Source: Leptodontidium sp. MPI-SDFR-AT-0119 (taxonomy: Eukaryota > Ascomycota > Leotiomycetes > Helotiales > Leptodontidiaceae). Taken from it: a stretch of 64,000 nt of DNA. Shown piece by piece: positions 1 to 11,339 of this stretch (positions within the stretch are counted from its first letter, which is position 1; the number at the start of each line of letters is the position of its first letter). The stretch is from positions 1,550,001-1,614,000 of the forward strand of contig JAHLEZ010000013.1 of NCBI GenBank assembly GCA_020726505.1. The letters are read 5' to 3'. Both the position numbers and the translations under genes were made by a program. The notes beneath the pieces are model-generated. The model ran no database searches, was not told the DNA's origin, and saw only the letters and a list, made by a program, of their open reading frames with translations.

Positions 1-1424
1 ATCGAGATCAGCCCTTTGTTTGGGACCCTTCTCAAGGACTCCCTACCTTTTCCATTTTTACCACAAAGCTCAAACAACACGTGGACCACGAACTACACTA
101 GGTCAATGTGATAGTGGCGTCGGTCCAGGATTAGTTGGATGTCGTGAGTCCACAGTGTTCTCGATCCCGAGATCCTTCACGCAAACGCAATAGCCAAGTC
201 ACACCTCGGGTGTAAGAAGGGAAAAGATGCCCCGTCCAGTAATCACGCTTGCCTGAGGGCTTTCGCTCTTGGGCTCAACTGCAGCTACTGAGGAAGCTAC
301 ACGTGTAGGAAACAGTCGGGCGTAGTTCTTACTTGATTTAGCTTAGGTTTTCAGGTCATTGAAGTCATTGGCCCAACCATCGCGCGAGAGCTTTGCTTAT
401 ACCTCGAAAAGACTGTTAGGTTACTTGTCGGCGCCGGACGGACAATTCTAGAAGGCTGGGTTATAGTTCCTATAGAGATAGAGAGTAATGGCTTTGCTCC
501 AGTAGTAGCTAAAGTATGTGGGTAGCTTTAATAGGTTGAGGCTATTTGTTAACTTATTATAAGAGAAAACTTAATCTAAACTCTCTTCTAATCTTTTCCT
601 TATAATAGTGTTATTTAACCTCAAATAGACATCTTATCCGCAATACTACTGTTAGGTTGATTCTGCTATGTATAAGTACTTAACGGAAATATACCCTGTA
701 TTCGTTCGTCCGGTCGCAACTCGCTTCACCGGTCACGAAATGGCTTAGCCTCGCATATCTTTCATGACACGGGTCGTTTGATGGTCTGTAAGGACTACGT
801 GCTTACCTGATAATCTGCAAGCCGATCAGTTGGGGAACCTAACATCTTGACTTGATTCACGCACTTGGCCTGCTCTTCAACTGATTTGGCGAATCATGTT
901 CATTGTTTAACCCCGACTCATCAAGCGAATCTGATCAGGCTCGTCATCACTGGAATTCAGGGGCTCGCTTGTTAACTAGGCTATTGATTCGCTACCCCCC
1001 CTTACCAGCAACTCAGATCAGGGCAGATTATTAACAAAGCTTACGGAGCTAAATGAATTAGGATATGTAGGGATGGACCATCAGTCTCCCGCCCATCCAC
1101 ATCCATAGGACAGCTTGCTCTCATTGTTTCTCCTGTGGTAATGTTGATCCAGACGGATAACCTCTTTCAAATTAATATCGACAATTCTGTTCACTGTCAA
1201 AACATATTAAAAGTAAAAAAAAGGAGCGGTGTGAAGAGTCAGAGTATATTATGCCTTGGTGGTTGAAATGTTTTGATTGAAAGGTGTTGTGTGAAGCTAA
1301 AAGTTGTTTCGTGTTCTCGTTACTCTCCCTCCGTCCTGCTTGAGACCATGTCATTTCCGCATCATCTCTGCACTTATCCTGAATTTATGCCAGCACCAAA
1401 TTATTTACCTTGATGCCCCTCTTC
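1..1424. other. Non-coding flank with an AT-rich stretch
   Basis: No reading frame here looks like a protein. Positions 475-700 are clearly richer in A and T than the flanks. They contain an imperfect inverted repeat around 549-566 and 592-608 (arms of the type TATTATAAG...AAAA), which could be the remains of a small degenerate repeat. The rest is ordinary mixed sequence with no recognised feature. Confidence 0.4.
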
Positions 1425-1922
1425 TCATTCTATTTCGTCAACGCCGATGTATTCACATGCCTCCTCGTCGCCGACTTCCTCCCGTACCGCAGCCTTCCTC
1501 TTCGTTCCGACCACAATCCTTTTCGCCGACCCCTCCCCCGTTTCTCCTGATGAATGTCGCTCTTCTCATTCTTCTCCGTGTCATCATCCCCAATTTCATC
1601 CTTGTCCATGCACCTGTCACGTTTTCCATTTCCGTTCTTCACCACAAGCTCTCTTTGTAGATTCGGCAAAGTGACTAGGGCAGCGTTAGCGAACCTCTCA
1701 ACCACCTCGTTACATCCCAAGTCGATTGCTGTTACCTGAAGTCTTGCTTGGACTGGTATCCGTAGAGGCACAGCCTTCAAGTTTCGCCTTCAAACGACGC
1801 CATCGTGAGCGAGCTGCCTCAGCTGAGGAGAGACCTGTATCGTCGGCTAGCCGCTGGAAATCTAGCTTAGTGACCAAGAGTTGGCGGAGGACGGCTGGCA
1901 TGATTTCGTTTTCGGAAGCCAT
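1425..1922 (-). CDS. Small Myb-like DNA-binding-domain protein (copy A)
   Basis: The model is a two-exon gene: exon 1 at 1922-1736, intron 1547-1735 (GTAACA...CATCAG), exon 2 at 1546-1425, giving 102 residues. The N-terminal half (residues 5-50) has the pattern of the small fungal Myb-like domain: VLRQLLVTKLDFQRLADDTG followed by a final helix with RSRWRRLKAKLEG. The second half is a lysine-rich then acidic tail (KRKAAVREEVGDEE). The ATG at 1922 is chosen because it starts exactly at the conserved MASENE and because homologous copy B starts at the same place. An in-frame upstream extension is open but does not look coding. The role is inferred as nuclear DNA binding; the target is unknown. 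The nearest paralogue lies about 700 bp away on the same strand. Confidence 0.72.
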
Positions 1923-2626
1923 TTTGAGACCGTGGGAATTGGAATTCGTTGTATTGCGGGTCGGGAGAAGGGAGATCAAGAATTGGAAGTGTTGTTTTGA
2001 AGTATGAGTCTCGGTCTTTTTGAATCTCTGTCCGACTTTCTGGGCTAGATGACTCAATGACTTGACAGCGGGGTGACAGCCTTTCAAGTAAAGAAACTCG
2101 GAACGAGGCGAGTTAGTTATCTTCGGTCCATGCAATTCGAATGGGTTCTATGCATTATGTAGGCGTATGCTGATTCCCGTGTGCCCCATCATAGCTTAAA
2201 CCGTCAGCAGCAAACGAGATCTCACTTTCGGATATCAGACGTGTCATATATCGTTTCTTAACAGACTGCTTTTAAATAGAGACGCAGAGATGTAAATATC
2301 CCGCCGCATGAGTAGTACGTCGTTTCTATGAATGATGCTCGAATGAAGGTGAGCGGACTTCAACGGAGAGAGTGGTAGGATGATGTCATAGTCTCAGTCC
2401 CTCATTATTCCCATTGAAATAAGTTTCGATTCTTTGACGAACAACCCTAGTCGTAGCTTCTGAAATTTTATACTGGCTTGGAATCCATAGTTTCTCACTT
2501 TCAATATTCTTAATCTCTTCCACAACATGGCCTTTACCATAACTCGCCCTCGTCAAGTAATCCTGTTTCATCATCCAACCCCTCCCTTGTTCCATTTTGA
2601 TCTTCTGACTTTGTCTCTAGCTCCAA
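1923..2626. other. Spacer between the two Myb-like genes
   Basis: This is the presumed promoter region of copy A and the 3' flank of copy B. Short frames exist on both strands but none resembles a protein. No repeat or RNA gene was recognised. Confidence 0.5.
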
Positions 2627-3090
2627 CTATCTTTCGATGCCCGTACTCAAATCCAGGCCCAACTCCACATTATCCTCACTGCTGGCCCTCTTCCTTTTCT
2701 TCACGCTCCCTGCCTTTCCCTTTGAAGTACTGGTTTTTTTTGGTGAAGGGGTTTGAGGAGCTTGACCTGCGCCCGTATCCGCATCGTTGTTGGAGTTCGC
2801 AGATTGCATGATCTTAGCCTGTCTGGCATATCAGTATTGCTGTGTTGCAATGTTTAAGGATCCGGAAGAGACATGAAAATTTGATCCCATGACACGGGTC
2901 CTAGAAGTTGTTCCCTCATAGCATTGAGGAAAGAAAGTGGGAAAATGCTAACCTGAAACCGGACCCATCTGTTTCTTGCTACTTCTCTTGAGAGACCGAG
3001 ATCTTTTCCAAGTATGCCGTAATCAAGCTTCGTGACTGCAAGCTGGCGGAATACTGCGGCGAGTAGAGCTTCATTTTGGGATGTTGCCAT
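2627..3090 (-). CDS. Small Myb-like DNA-binding-domain protein (copy B)
   Basis: The model has exon 1 at 3090-2953, intron 2819-2952 (GTTAGC...GACAG) and exon 2 at 2818-2627, giving 109 residues. Residues 5-50 match copy A closely in pattern: VFRQLAVTKLDYGILGKDLG, then a helix ending RNRWVRFQ, continued across the splice by AKIM. The tail is rich in lysine and serine with a KKRKR stretch that could be a nuclear localisation signal. The intron falls inside the third helix, whereas in copy A the intron falls after the domain, so the two genes differ in structure despite their shared domain. The donor GTTAGC is not the strongest consensus, which is the main doubt about the splice. Confidence 0.7.
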
Positions 3091-4611
3091 GTTTCTGCCT
3101 ATGGAGGTCGGGCAAAGTATCGCTGCGAGAAGTACGTCTTTTCTTGGATGATCCTTGGAAGACTCGATTCAAATCGAATGGCTATGTAGAAGGTTTCTGC
3201 TGGAATTGGATAGGGGCAGATCATTTATAAGTAGAGAACAGAAGACTCATCCAGCCTCGCCTACACAAATTTCCGAGTTTTCAATATCATCAGCGCTTAA
3301 AACCGGATATCTCATCACATCTTGCATGCGATGTTTGGATCGATTCTATGTGGCTTATGGCTGTGTACGTCGGCTGGATTCCGTCCACTCTGTATCTTGC
3401 TTGAGGAAACAAACATCCGCTTAAGTAGGAAACTCTTTTTATCGGGTGTAGATCTGGGCTGAGCGCAAATAAATGACCAAAGGGAAAATTTGATAAGAAA
3501 TTTTCTGTTCCCGGGTATTGGAAAGTCTCCAAAATTCCAACCGCGTGGGGTTCTTGTGATGGAACCGGATTGCACTATCATAGCCATAGGTGCAAACAAA
3601 CATGACGAGAGGTTGTGGCGCTCGGCAAGTATTGTTAGCAATGTTCTAATTATTTTTCAAAGACTTCGTCGTGTTGAACCAAAGGTAAATACCAGGAGTC
3701 TGAGATCCTCTGGGGCTTCACTGTGATCAATTTAGTCGGAATTTAATATTGGCCATGCTGTTTTTTCTCCATCTGTACGAAGCATGTTGATATTAGAGCT
3801 CGAAACGAGGTCAAATTCATTCGGCTGCAATAGAATTTCAGGATCTCGCTAAATTCTTAAGCAACTGAACCCCTATCCCAACCCTCAACCCTATCTCCCA
3901 GTGCGTTTGAAAACATCTTTCTTCGACTCATGCAATCATCCCGGAAACTCGTACCGTAGCATCACACGGCCGAATCCCAAAATTTTAATGACGTATCGCT
4001 TATCTAGTATCACCAGGCTACCCCGCCAACTCCACCAGTAAAACAAAACATCGGCAATCACGCCAAGGTTTGACATCGTCTCAGCACTCAAGCCTCCTCT
4101 CGGCAGGTTTCAAAAATGTATCAGATGAGCGCCCACATGATCTTCCTTATCTCCCTCACTTTCCGTACTCCGGCGCGAAGGAAGAAGAGAAGAATAAAAT
4201 TTGACAACGACTTCATCCATTCTGCCCCGCTTGTAATGGATAATATTTCGCATTTCGTCCTGGCGGCGCTGGAATTCGTAGCTTTGAGAGCTTTTCGATA
4301 ACGATGCGCTGGATCTCATGACACGATATTGAAGTCTGGAACTTTATTTTGTTATTTTGGGCTTGCGAACGGAACTTTATTTGTGTCTGTATGCAGGTAC
4401 GTAGGTTTCGAAACCTCGAACGGAACTTTCAATGCCTTATCTGTACATGCAAGGCGGTCCGCTAACAGAGGACTAACCAGTCTCCTGGGACACTGTTGAT
4501 CTCTCCCAGTTTCTATTTCATCCACTCGCCAGCAAAAGAAAGGCTTTATCCACTTGTTCCCGCACCGGTATTGCTTGATACGGTTCAGTACAACCTTACG
4601 AGAGGTTCAAG
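3091..4611. other. Intergenic region without recognised features
   Basis: Several frames of 60-110 codons occur on both strands but they overlap one another and lack domain-like composition. The stretch just before 4612 is the presumed promoter and leader of the coiled-coil gene. Nothing else was recognised. Confidence 0.5.
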
Positions 4612-7365
4612 ATGTCGACATGGGGCTCTTATTTTTCTTCTTATGTGAAGAAGAAACCAACTGGAGAAAATGCGGACACAGCCGCGAAAGTTGATGCGAT
4701 TCCCGAAAAGTCGCCAATCACAAAAGTCGACACTTCAATTCTCAATGCGCCAGCTCCAGTTGCAATGGCTGTGACTTCGAAACCTCCTCCGGTCAGGAAA
4801 CCAACCGACGGGTTCCAGCGCGCGAATTCCAATGCGAAGAAACTATATGAGATACCCAAAGAGCCGGTTATAAGAGACGGGTTGGCTGGGCAGAAGGCTG
4901 CTTCGAATGCTTCGAGGGTTGCAAAGATGTTTGGATACGCTGCAAGCGCATATACTGCTTCTGTGGCAGAGAAAAAGCCGGAACTACCAGTTTCGCCATC
5001 GATCGCCATGGTCGAGGCCACTGAGTTGGAAAAGCCAGAGCTAAAGGTGGACAGGCCTGTGTCCCCTTTGCTGGCAATGGTTGCCGTGGCAGCACCAAAG
5101 AAACCAGAACCAAAAGTTATGCCAATTGTGGATGCGGTCTTGAAGTACAAGAGGGAGAATATCCGCGTGCCGGCAAAACCGAAGACAAAGAAGGACGAAG
5201 TTCAGGATATGTTGGATTTCTTCGCAAGTCAGCTTGATGCTCCAGGCGATGCGCTGGCTTTGCCGAGTGACAAGCAGGTGGGTGCCACTGAGCCCCAAAC
5301 CGTGGAATCCAAAGAAGTTGCAACACAGCCTGTTAAGGCCAAACCAAAAGCTATGGACATGCTCGACTTCTTCTCTAGTCAATTGGACTCCACTGACGAC
5401 CCGTTTGCTTTACCTGGCGACAAAAAGTCCGAAGCTCCGAAATCAGTCGTCAAAACCAAGCCGAAAGCTATTGATATGCTCGGCTTCTTTTCTAGTCAAC
5501 TGGACTCGGCGGATGACATGTTCGCTCTCCTTGGTGATCAGAAAACCGGATCCCCGAAACAGGTGGGCAACGAACAGCCACAGCCACAGGAAGTTCGGGT
5601 ATGGGAGATCTCGCAATATTTAAGTACTCTGAATGCTGACAACTACCAGAAAGAGGCATCAATCCCGCCATTGACACGAAAAGATTCCGGCTGGAGCAGT
5701 CAAGGATCAAGCACATCGCAAGAACTGAACATGATTATGGCTTCACCCAAAAGCAAAATATGGAGTCGGCAAGCCTCTCGTACATCATCCGAGTTGAACG
5801 CAGCTATGAATGACAGGAAAGACTCGGTCTGGAGCCAGCAAGGATCGCCCATATCCTCCGAGCGAGCGATGTCTATCAAGAAGAGAACGTCTCAAATCGA
5901 ACAAGATGTGGTTCAGATCCGAGGACGGATTCTCTCATACGGGGAGAATGACGAGCAGCTCAAACTCGAACGGGAACGTAGAGATGCTGAGCATGAAAGG
6001 ATCGTGGAGTTGCAGAACCAAGCGTGGCAAATCATCATTGAGAGAGAACAAATGGAGATGGAAAGGGATCGAATGCTTGAGGAGCAATTGCGGTTTGAGA
6101 AAGAAGCTGAACGAATTACCGAGGAAGCCGAGTCGATGAGAAAGTTTGTGGAGAATGTGGAGAGGGAGAGACAGTTGGATCTTGAGAATCAGGAGAAGAA
6201 GAGCAGGAGAAAAGAAGCTGAAGATCAAGCTAGACGGGAAGCCGAGGAGGCGGAACGGAGGAGGATAGAGGCTGAAGAGGAAGCAGAGAGGATACGACTG
6301 GACGCTGAGGAGGAGGCTAGGATGGAAGCTGAGTTGGCTGCTGAGCTCGAGGCGGAAAGAGCAGCGAGAGAGATTGAGAAAGAGCGGAAACGTGTTGAAG
6401 AATTGGAGAGAAAGGAGCAATACAAGGCCAAGGAAGATCGTTTGGCGAAAGAAGAAGCCGATCGGTTGACGGCTAAAATGATGAAATACAAGGAAGAGAA
6501 AAACGCTGATCGTCGATACTACGAAGAGGAAGAGGAACGCAAGCGGGGTGTTGCCAAGCAGAAAGAGTTAACCGGTCGAGAATACGAGGAAGACCAGGAA
6601 AGGAAACGAGAAGTTGGAAGGCAGAGGAGACTTGCTGCGAAAGAACGACAGGAGGAGGACGAACGGTTACGTTATGAGGCAGAAGCTGCTGAAGAAGCAC
6701 GAGCAATTGAGGAGGAAAGACTTGAGAAGCAGCAAAGACGTGAAGCAGAGAAGAGAGCCGATCAGTTGTTCAAGGAGGAGGAGGAAAGGCGATTGTTTGA
6801 GCAAGAGAGGCAACTTTATGAGCAAGAGCAAGCCGATCAACGCTACCAACAGGCGGAGGCTGAACGAACAAGAGGTGGTGGTGCAGACAGACTTGCCAAT
6901 GCGTACAGATTCGATTTGGATGTTGCGAGCAAGCCTATGCTGAGTCCATCTGTCTACGAGGACGAGCGGTACGAATCAGAAGAAGAGGAGCGAGAGGAGA
7001 CGAAAGAAGAAAAACTGGCAAAAGCAGAGGAGAAAATCCGCATGGCTTTTGCTGGGTTAGCAGTGGAGCGTGGTCAAGCGCCTGCACCTGCTCCTGCTAC
7101 AGCTGCTCTTCCAAGATCAAATACAGTTCGTAATGATCGCGGGCCTGGTGGATATGGTGGTTTTGGTCTGCAACCTAACACAACCCCGAGGCAGGAGAGA
7201 GGTGTTTCGAGGTACAATACCACGGGAGGAGCTACACGGTTGCAGAAACGAGAGATGCCACAGGCTGGACTTACGAAGGTCAACACTGTCACCGGTCGCT
7301 CAGCGGGACTGCCCAGTGGACCAAGAGCTGGTGGATTACCTAGCGGACCGAGACTGAGGAAATAG
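4612..7365 (+). CDS. Long coiled-coil protein with two sets of internal repeats
   Basis: This is an uninterrupted 917-codon frame starting MSTWGSYFSSYVKKKP. Residues 1-200 are a low-complexity, proline- and lysine-rich region. Three copies of a short motif (DMLDFFxSQLD followed by an acidic patch and FALPGDK-like residues) start near residues 198, 246 and 285. A second repeat of the type KDSxWSxQxSxxSSEL occurs at about 357, 381 and 403. From about 435 to 770 the protein is a continuous charged helix dominated by E, R, K and A, a strong coiled-coil pattern. The C-terminus is glycine- and proline-rich with two GLPSGPR copies. No catalytic motif is visible. A cytoskeletal or scaffold role would be typical for such architecture but is inference only. 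The gene has no intron and the ATG is preceded by CTTACGAGAGGTTCAAG. Confidence 0.85.
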   Translation: MSTWGSYFSSYVKKKPTGENADTAAKVDAIPEKSPITKVDTSILNAPAPVAMAVTSKPPPVRKPTDGFQRANSNAKKLYEIPKEPVIRDGLAGQKAASNASRVAKMFGYAASAYTASVAEKKPELPVSPSIAMVEATELEKPELKVDRPVSPLLAMVAVAAPKKPEPKVMPIVDAVLKYKRENIRVPAKPKTKKDEVQDMLDFFASQLDAPGDALALPSDKQVGATEPQTVESKEVATQPVKAKPKAMDMLDFFSSQLDSTDDPFALPGDKKSEAPKSVVKTKPKAIDMLGFFSSQLDSADDMFALLGDQKTGSPKQVGNEQPQPQEVRVWEISQYLSTLNADNYQKEASIPPLTRKDSGWSSQGSSTSQELNMIMASPKSKIWSRQASRTSSELNAAMNDRKDSVWSQQGSPISSERAMSIKKRTSQIEQDVVQIRGRILSYGENDEQLKLERERRDAEHERIVELQNQAWQIIIEREQMEMERDRMLEEQLRFEKEAERITEEAESMRKFVENVERERQLDLENQEKKSRRKEAEDQARREAEEAERRRIEAEEEAERIRLDAEEEARMEAELAAELEAERAAREIEKERKRVEELERKEQYKAKEDRLAKEEADRLTAKMMKYKEEKNADRRYYEEEEERKRGVAKQKELTGREYEEDQERKREVGRQRRLAAKERQEEDERLRYEAEAAEEARAIEEERLEKQQRREAEKRADQLFKEEEERRLFEQERQLYEQEQADQRYQQAEAERTRGGGADRLANAYRFDLDVASKPMLSPSVYEDERYESEEEEREETKEEKLAKAEEKIRMAFAGLAVERGQAPAPAPATAALPRSNTVRNDRGPGGYGGFGLQPNTTPRQERGVSRYNTTGGATRLQKREMPQAGLTKVNTVTGRSAGLPSGPRAGGLPSGPRLRK

Positions 7366-8149
7366 ATGCACAACTGTTTAATGAAGATACCCCTTTAGAA
7401 GTTCTTGACTGATTAATGTTGAATATTTAAGTCAACTTAGATTTGATCGTTGATCGTGTTCTGTTTGATCCTGTCCCATATCTGCTTGTTAGGGACCCTA
7501 ATGCTTTGCTTAACTCCTCTCTTTCCCTTCTATAGACTTCCCTTGCCAGATTGGCCTCCACATAAGTCATGCAGAGGCGAAACTCAAGTGCAAGAGATAT
7601 AGCATTTTCGCTCTTGGAAAATAACAAGAGAGATCAAGACATACACTTTCAAGCCACAAGACCGACTCCCATCTGCAACTCATCCTTATACAGAATTTTA
7701 TTCAATCACTACGTCCTCTTCTGGGTATATTGTCCTCTCATCCTCCTCGCTAGCGAGGTTAGAATTACTGAAAGCCCTAGCCATTCATAGTCTTGTTCTA
7801 GGAATATAATCTTTTGCTGTCTCATTCTCAACTTCGGCCTCATCAGCGGGAGTGAGACTCTCAGTCTCTTGTTGATCTCCTAGATATCCTTCAATCTCAA
7901 CATTAGAACATGATGTAGTTTCTAAAGGTCGTAGAAACAGGGCAATGGTTAGCAAACCGAAAAGGTCAGATCATATTTGTGGCGAGATGTTTCCGAGAAA
8001 CGACTGTAGTGAGGATAGTAGGGGAATTCAGTTATAGTACCGATTTTAAAGGCAAATTTATCGGTAATCATACCAAATCCAAGGCCAAATTTATTAGGGA
8101 TTTAAAATTAATATCACAGAATTAATATTATTAGTTTTTATTAATAGAA

Positions 8150-9080
8150 TTTAATTAATTCAGTAATATTACCGAATTCCAAAAACATAATCCAGAGACC
8201 GGAATGGCTTTAGATGTTGCTACCGTGAGCATTTCGAGCAGTTTGTATATTTAGATAATCGACGTGAGTGCTGATAGCGATATGATTGTAGGGCAATGGC
8301 ATTTGGGTTGCGAAGATGTTGCTGGTCAGACGCCTGCCGTGCAAAGATCTTGGAGATGCATGCACTTGAACAGGAATTTGCTACTGCTATAAGAGTTTAT
8401 CTCAACTTCTGAAATTGAAGTCGAAGAGTAAAGCCAGAAGCCGCATTACATCTCTGATTTAGTTCTATCACTTGAACAGGCTCCCCCAGCCTTTGTTTAC
8501 CCACCCAAGCGAACATAACTGTTTACGCCATTCATTGATGCATATTCACCTACAACAGAATCAAAGCTCCCTTCTATTTCTTGCACAGTTCTTTATCTAC
8601 TTAGAATCTCTAGCTAGCGAAGAATGAATCTCGTCGAGGTAGGTCGTAGAGAAGATTGCTCAAGTCATTCTTAGAAATTAGCCGAGCGTCTATTGACATT
8701 CACACCCTCACCTCCCTTTACCATACTTCTGACCCTCATTCTTTAAGCTTTTTCTTCAATTCTAATTGTTAATAGGATCACTGACTTTGATTAATGCGGC
8801 AACACCGCTAAGTTCGAGCAATCCGGTAATATTACCGAATTCTGAAGCCATTTTGCGGGAGAAAGTAAACAAAAAAACCGAATTCAAATAATTGGGTAAT
8901 AACCCCAATTCATAGTAATTACGTAACTGGAAAGATCTTATAAACCTATAGTACCAGGGCTCTGAAGTAACAATACTAAGATTTAAGTAAATTGATAATA
9001 TTCAAGTACTTCTGTAATATTACTGAATTCATAGGCAATTTTTGCTGGGTCAGAGAATTAATATTACCGAATCTAAAGTT
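8150..9080. repeat. Cluster of palindromic GTAATATTAC repeats
   Basis: The core TAATATTACCGAAT or a near variant appears at about 8163 (followed by GAATTCC), 8824 (GGTAATATTACCGAATTC, with a perfect 12-bp palindrome), 9013 (GTAATATTACTGAATTC) and 9055 (TTAATATTACCGAATC). Related degenerate units occur at 8040-8110 and 8895-8920, the latter an inverted AATTGGG/CCCAATT pair. The units are spread irregularly in AT-rich DNA. They look like remnants of one dispersed element family rather than a regular array. No open frame is associated with them. Confidence 0.55.
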
Positions 9081-9608
9081 AAGGTGAGAAGTGTTCAGGT
9101 GTTGCTACATATTTTGGATACGTTAGTATCAGGAAACAAGGTCAATTGAAGCCATTTGTTGGACTGGAGGATGTTTCCCTTCTAACTCCCGTTGTGCTCT
9201 GATTCACGAAGGCCAGGGTACTGCGATTGTTTAGATCTGTGGAGATCTTGGCGAGAGGTATACACTTAACCGTGACGTTTATGGTACAAAAGACATCACC
9301 AAATTGTATTTACGTAGTGCAGGTAATGTTTCTACCCTTCAAAGGGGAATTATCAAGTAATAAGTAAGCCTGCCACAAGACTCCAGGAAATAGCCGAGCT
9401 GACCGTGTCAACATTCTAACTCTGACTCCAGCTTCCGCTGCCACTTTCTTACCCTAATTTTCCTCACACTCGTTTTTCAGTCTTCAGAAATCTTTGATAG
9501 TAGCCTATCTCACCCATGTCCCCAATGACACCACTCTCGCAGACTCACCAGCAACATCCCAGCAAACAGCAACCCAAAAGTTCAGCTATTGATCAATGAA
9601 TCAATCAG

Positions 9609-9631
9609 CCCCCCCCCCCCCCCCCCCCCCC
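9609..9631. repeat. C homopolymer, 23 bases
   Basis: An uninterrupted run of C. Homopolymers this long are prone to length change and to assembly error, so the exact length should not be trusted. Confidence 0.9.
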
Positions 9632-11339
9632 AACCCAAAACACTTACTCAATACAAAGAAACATACCTCGCGGAACCTTTACGAGTTCCTCCAGGTAACC
9701 AATTCCAAAAGACCCCAAATTCTACAAGTCCCCTGGCCGAGGTAGATTTGTGAGCCTTTCGTCTAACCTTCTACCCGTTCCAGTGGCTTCTCTCATTCTC
9801 TAATTCCCATTGCTGACATACTTTCTCCTTCCCTCCTCCTCTTTACAAACCGCGGACTAAATATCGTCACGTAGATAAGTCCTCAGCATCCCCGGCCTCT
9901 CAATCCAGCCTCATCTCATCCTACCGCCTCCTCTTTGCCACTGCCACCCCATTCCCAAATCCCACTCCCATTCCCACTCCCGATCCTACCCCAGAGAAAG
10001 AAATAATCTAAGCGCCCCCTCAACACCAAGCCCCCCCCAAAGAATGTTGGTGGCGTCCTCCATCCCATCTCTACCCCCAACATTCAGCCGACCCAGAAGG
10101 CGACCTCCGACCTCCAGGCCGAGAGACCTACAACCCGACCCAATTCAATAAATCCCACACCTCAATTGAACTGACCAACTGCGTGCACAGACGCTTTAAT
10201 CCTAATCCTAATCGTAAGTCTAATCCTAATATTACAGCCACCAACATCAGTACCAAGGACGAAGCCACAAAAATTGATGAAGTTGGAGGAAGTTCACGTT
10301 AACCGAGCCCCTTTTCAACTTCCCGCAGTCACATCTCTCAATCAAGCTGAATGCCACCATCACCAAGCGACGTCAAAGGTCCTCACTCAGTAAACAAAAC
10401 AATAAGAAACACTAGGGGGGAGTGAGAGGGTGCGCGCAGAAGGGAAAAGTGTTGTGTAAAAAGGTTCACGCATCGATGATATCATTCAACAGCCCAAAGC
10501 TATCTAGCTACACTTTTTTGTAATCTCCTTTCCGTTCCTTTCCCTTCCTCATTCCGCCCGGGGAGCCATCTGCAATCTACCAAACCAGCAAGCAATGCAA
10601 CGCTCCAAGAAAAAAATCCATAGCGCACACTTCATCTCATCTCAGCTGATCTCACCGTATTAATTCCATGTATGCATGCTCCCCCCACCTCCGAGTTGGA
10701 AAAGAACCCATATGTACCCATTCCGATTCCGATTCCCATCCGATTCCCTTCTGTCCCCTAAAGAAAAGAAAAAGCAACGCCCACAATGCCGCCTTTGGTA
10801 TCCACACTCCCTTTCTCTCTTTCCATCCACTTATCTATCTATTCCTCCCGTTCCCTTCCATCCTACCACCTCAACGCATCAACGAGCTAGCAAAGCTCAG
10901 CCAAATGCACACCTACCTAAATTTGAATCCCACGCCTTCAATTCCCTGCCTAAAACTATCCCCACCTCTAGCCCCCCAAAACCAGCGCAGAAGCTGAGCG
11001 AAAATGATGCTAAATTTGAACGTCGAAAGAAAAACGAAGAAAAGGAAAGGAAAAAAATATCGCAAGCCAAGAGCCCAATGGAACGCCATGCTAAATACAA
11101 CGCCTGTTCGGTTGGTCCTGTGTATAACAAACAGAGAACACGAGGAAAAGTGACAAATAGACAAGGAAGCAATGATATAATGGCCAGCCAATTAAACTTC
11201 TCCCATTCACTCCTTTTTGACAGTGGCCTTGAAAATTGCATAGAGACAAACAGACGTATGAGGCTGAGCTTGAGATCCATGTGGGCCGAAATCGAACTCC
11301 ATGCCGCAGAAGTCGAAGTACGTAGTTGAGAAGACAAGT

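Larger units (their letters stand above)
7366..11339. other. Wide intergenic region with AT-rich repeats and low-complexity sequence
   Basis: About 4 kb lies between two convergent genes. Positions 8030-9110 are AT-rich and contain the palindromic repeats listed separately. A C-homopolymer is at 9609-9631. From about 9830 to 10980 the sequence is rich in C and CT with poor complexity, including a few CCTAAT units near 10195-10235. A 217-codon plus-strand frame at 10676-11329 has low-complexity composition and overlaps the 3' flank of the next gene; I do not consider it a supported gene. Confidence 0.5.

Noticed and set aside
1304..1660. 118-codon plus-strand frame
   Set aside because: It is antisense to exon 2 of Myb-like copy A and is proline-rich low complexity.
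4641..5150. 169-codon minus-strand frame opposite the coiled-coil gene
   Set aside because: It mirrors the repetitive codon use of the plus-strand gene; composition is an artefact.
8150..9080. Integrated circular Rep virus suggested by TAATATTAC
   Set aside because: No Rep or capsid frame is present and the nonamer lies in unrelated AT-rich repeats; kept only as a repeat finding.
10195..10235. Telomere-like CCTAAT units
   Set aside because: The unit is not the CCCTAA telomere repeat and the run is short and irregular.
10676..11329. 217-codon plus-strand frame beside the gene ending at 11340
   Set aside because: Low-complexity C-rich start, overlap with another frame of 109 codons, and no domain-like stretch.
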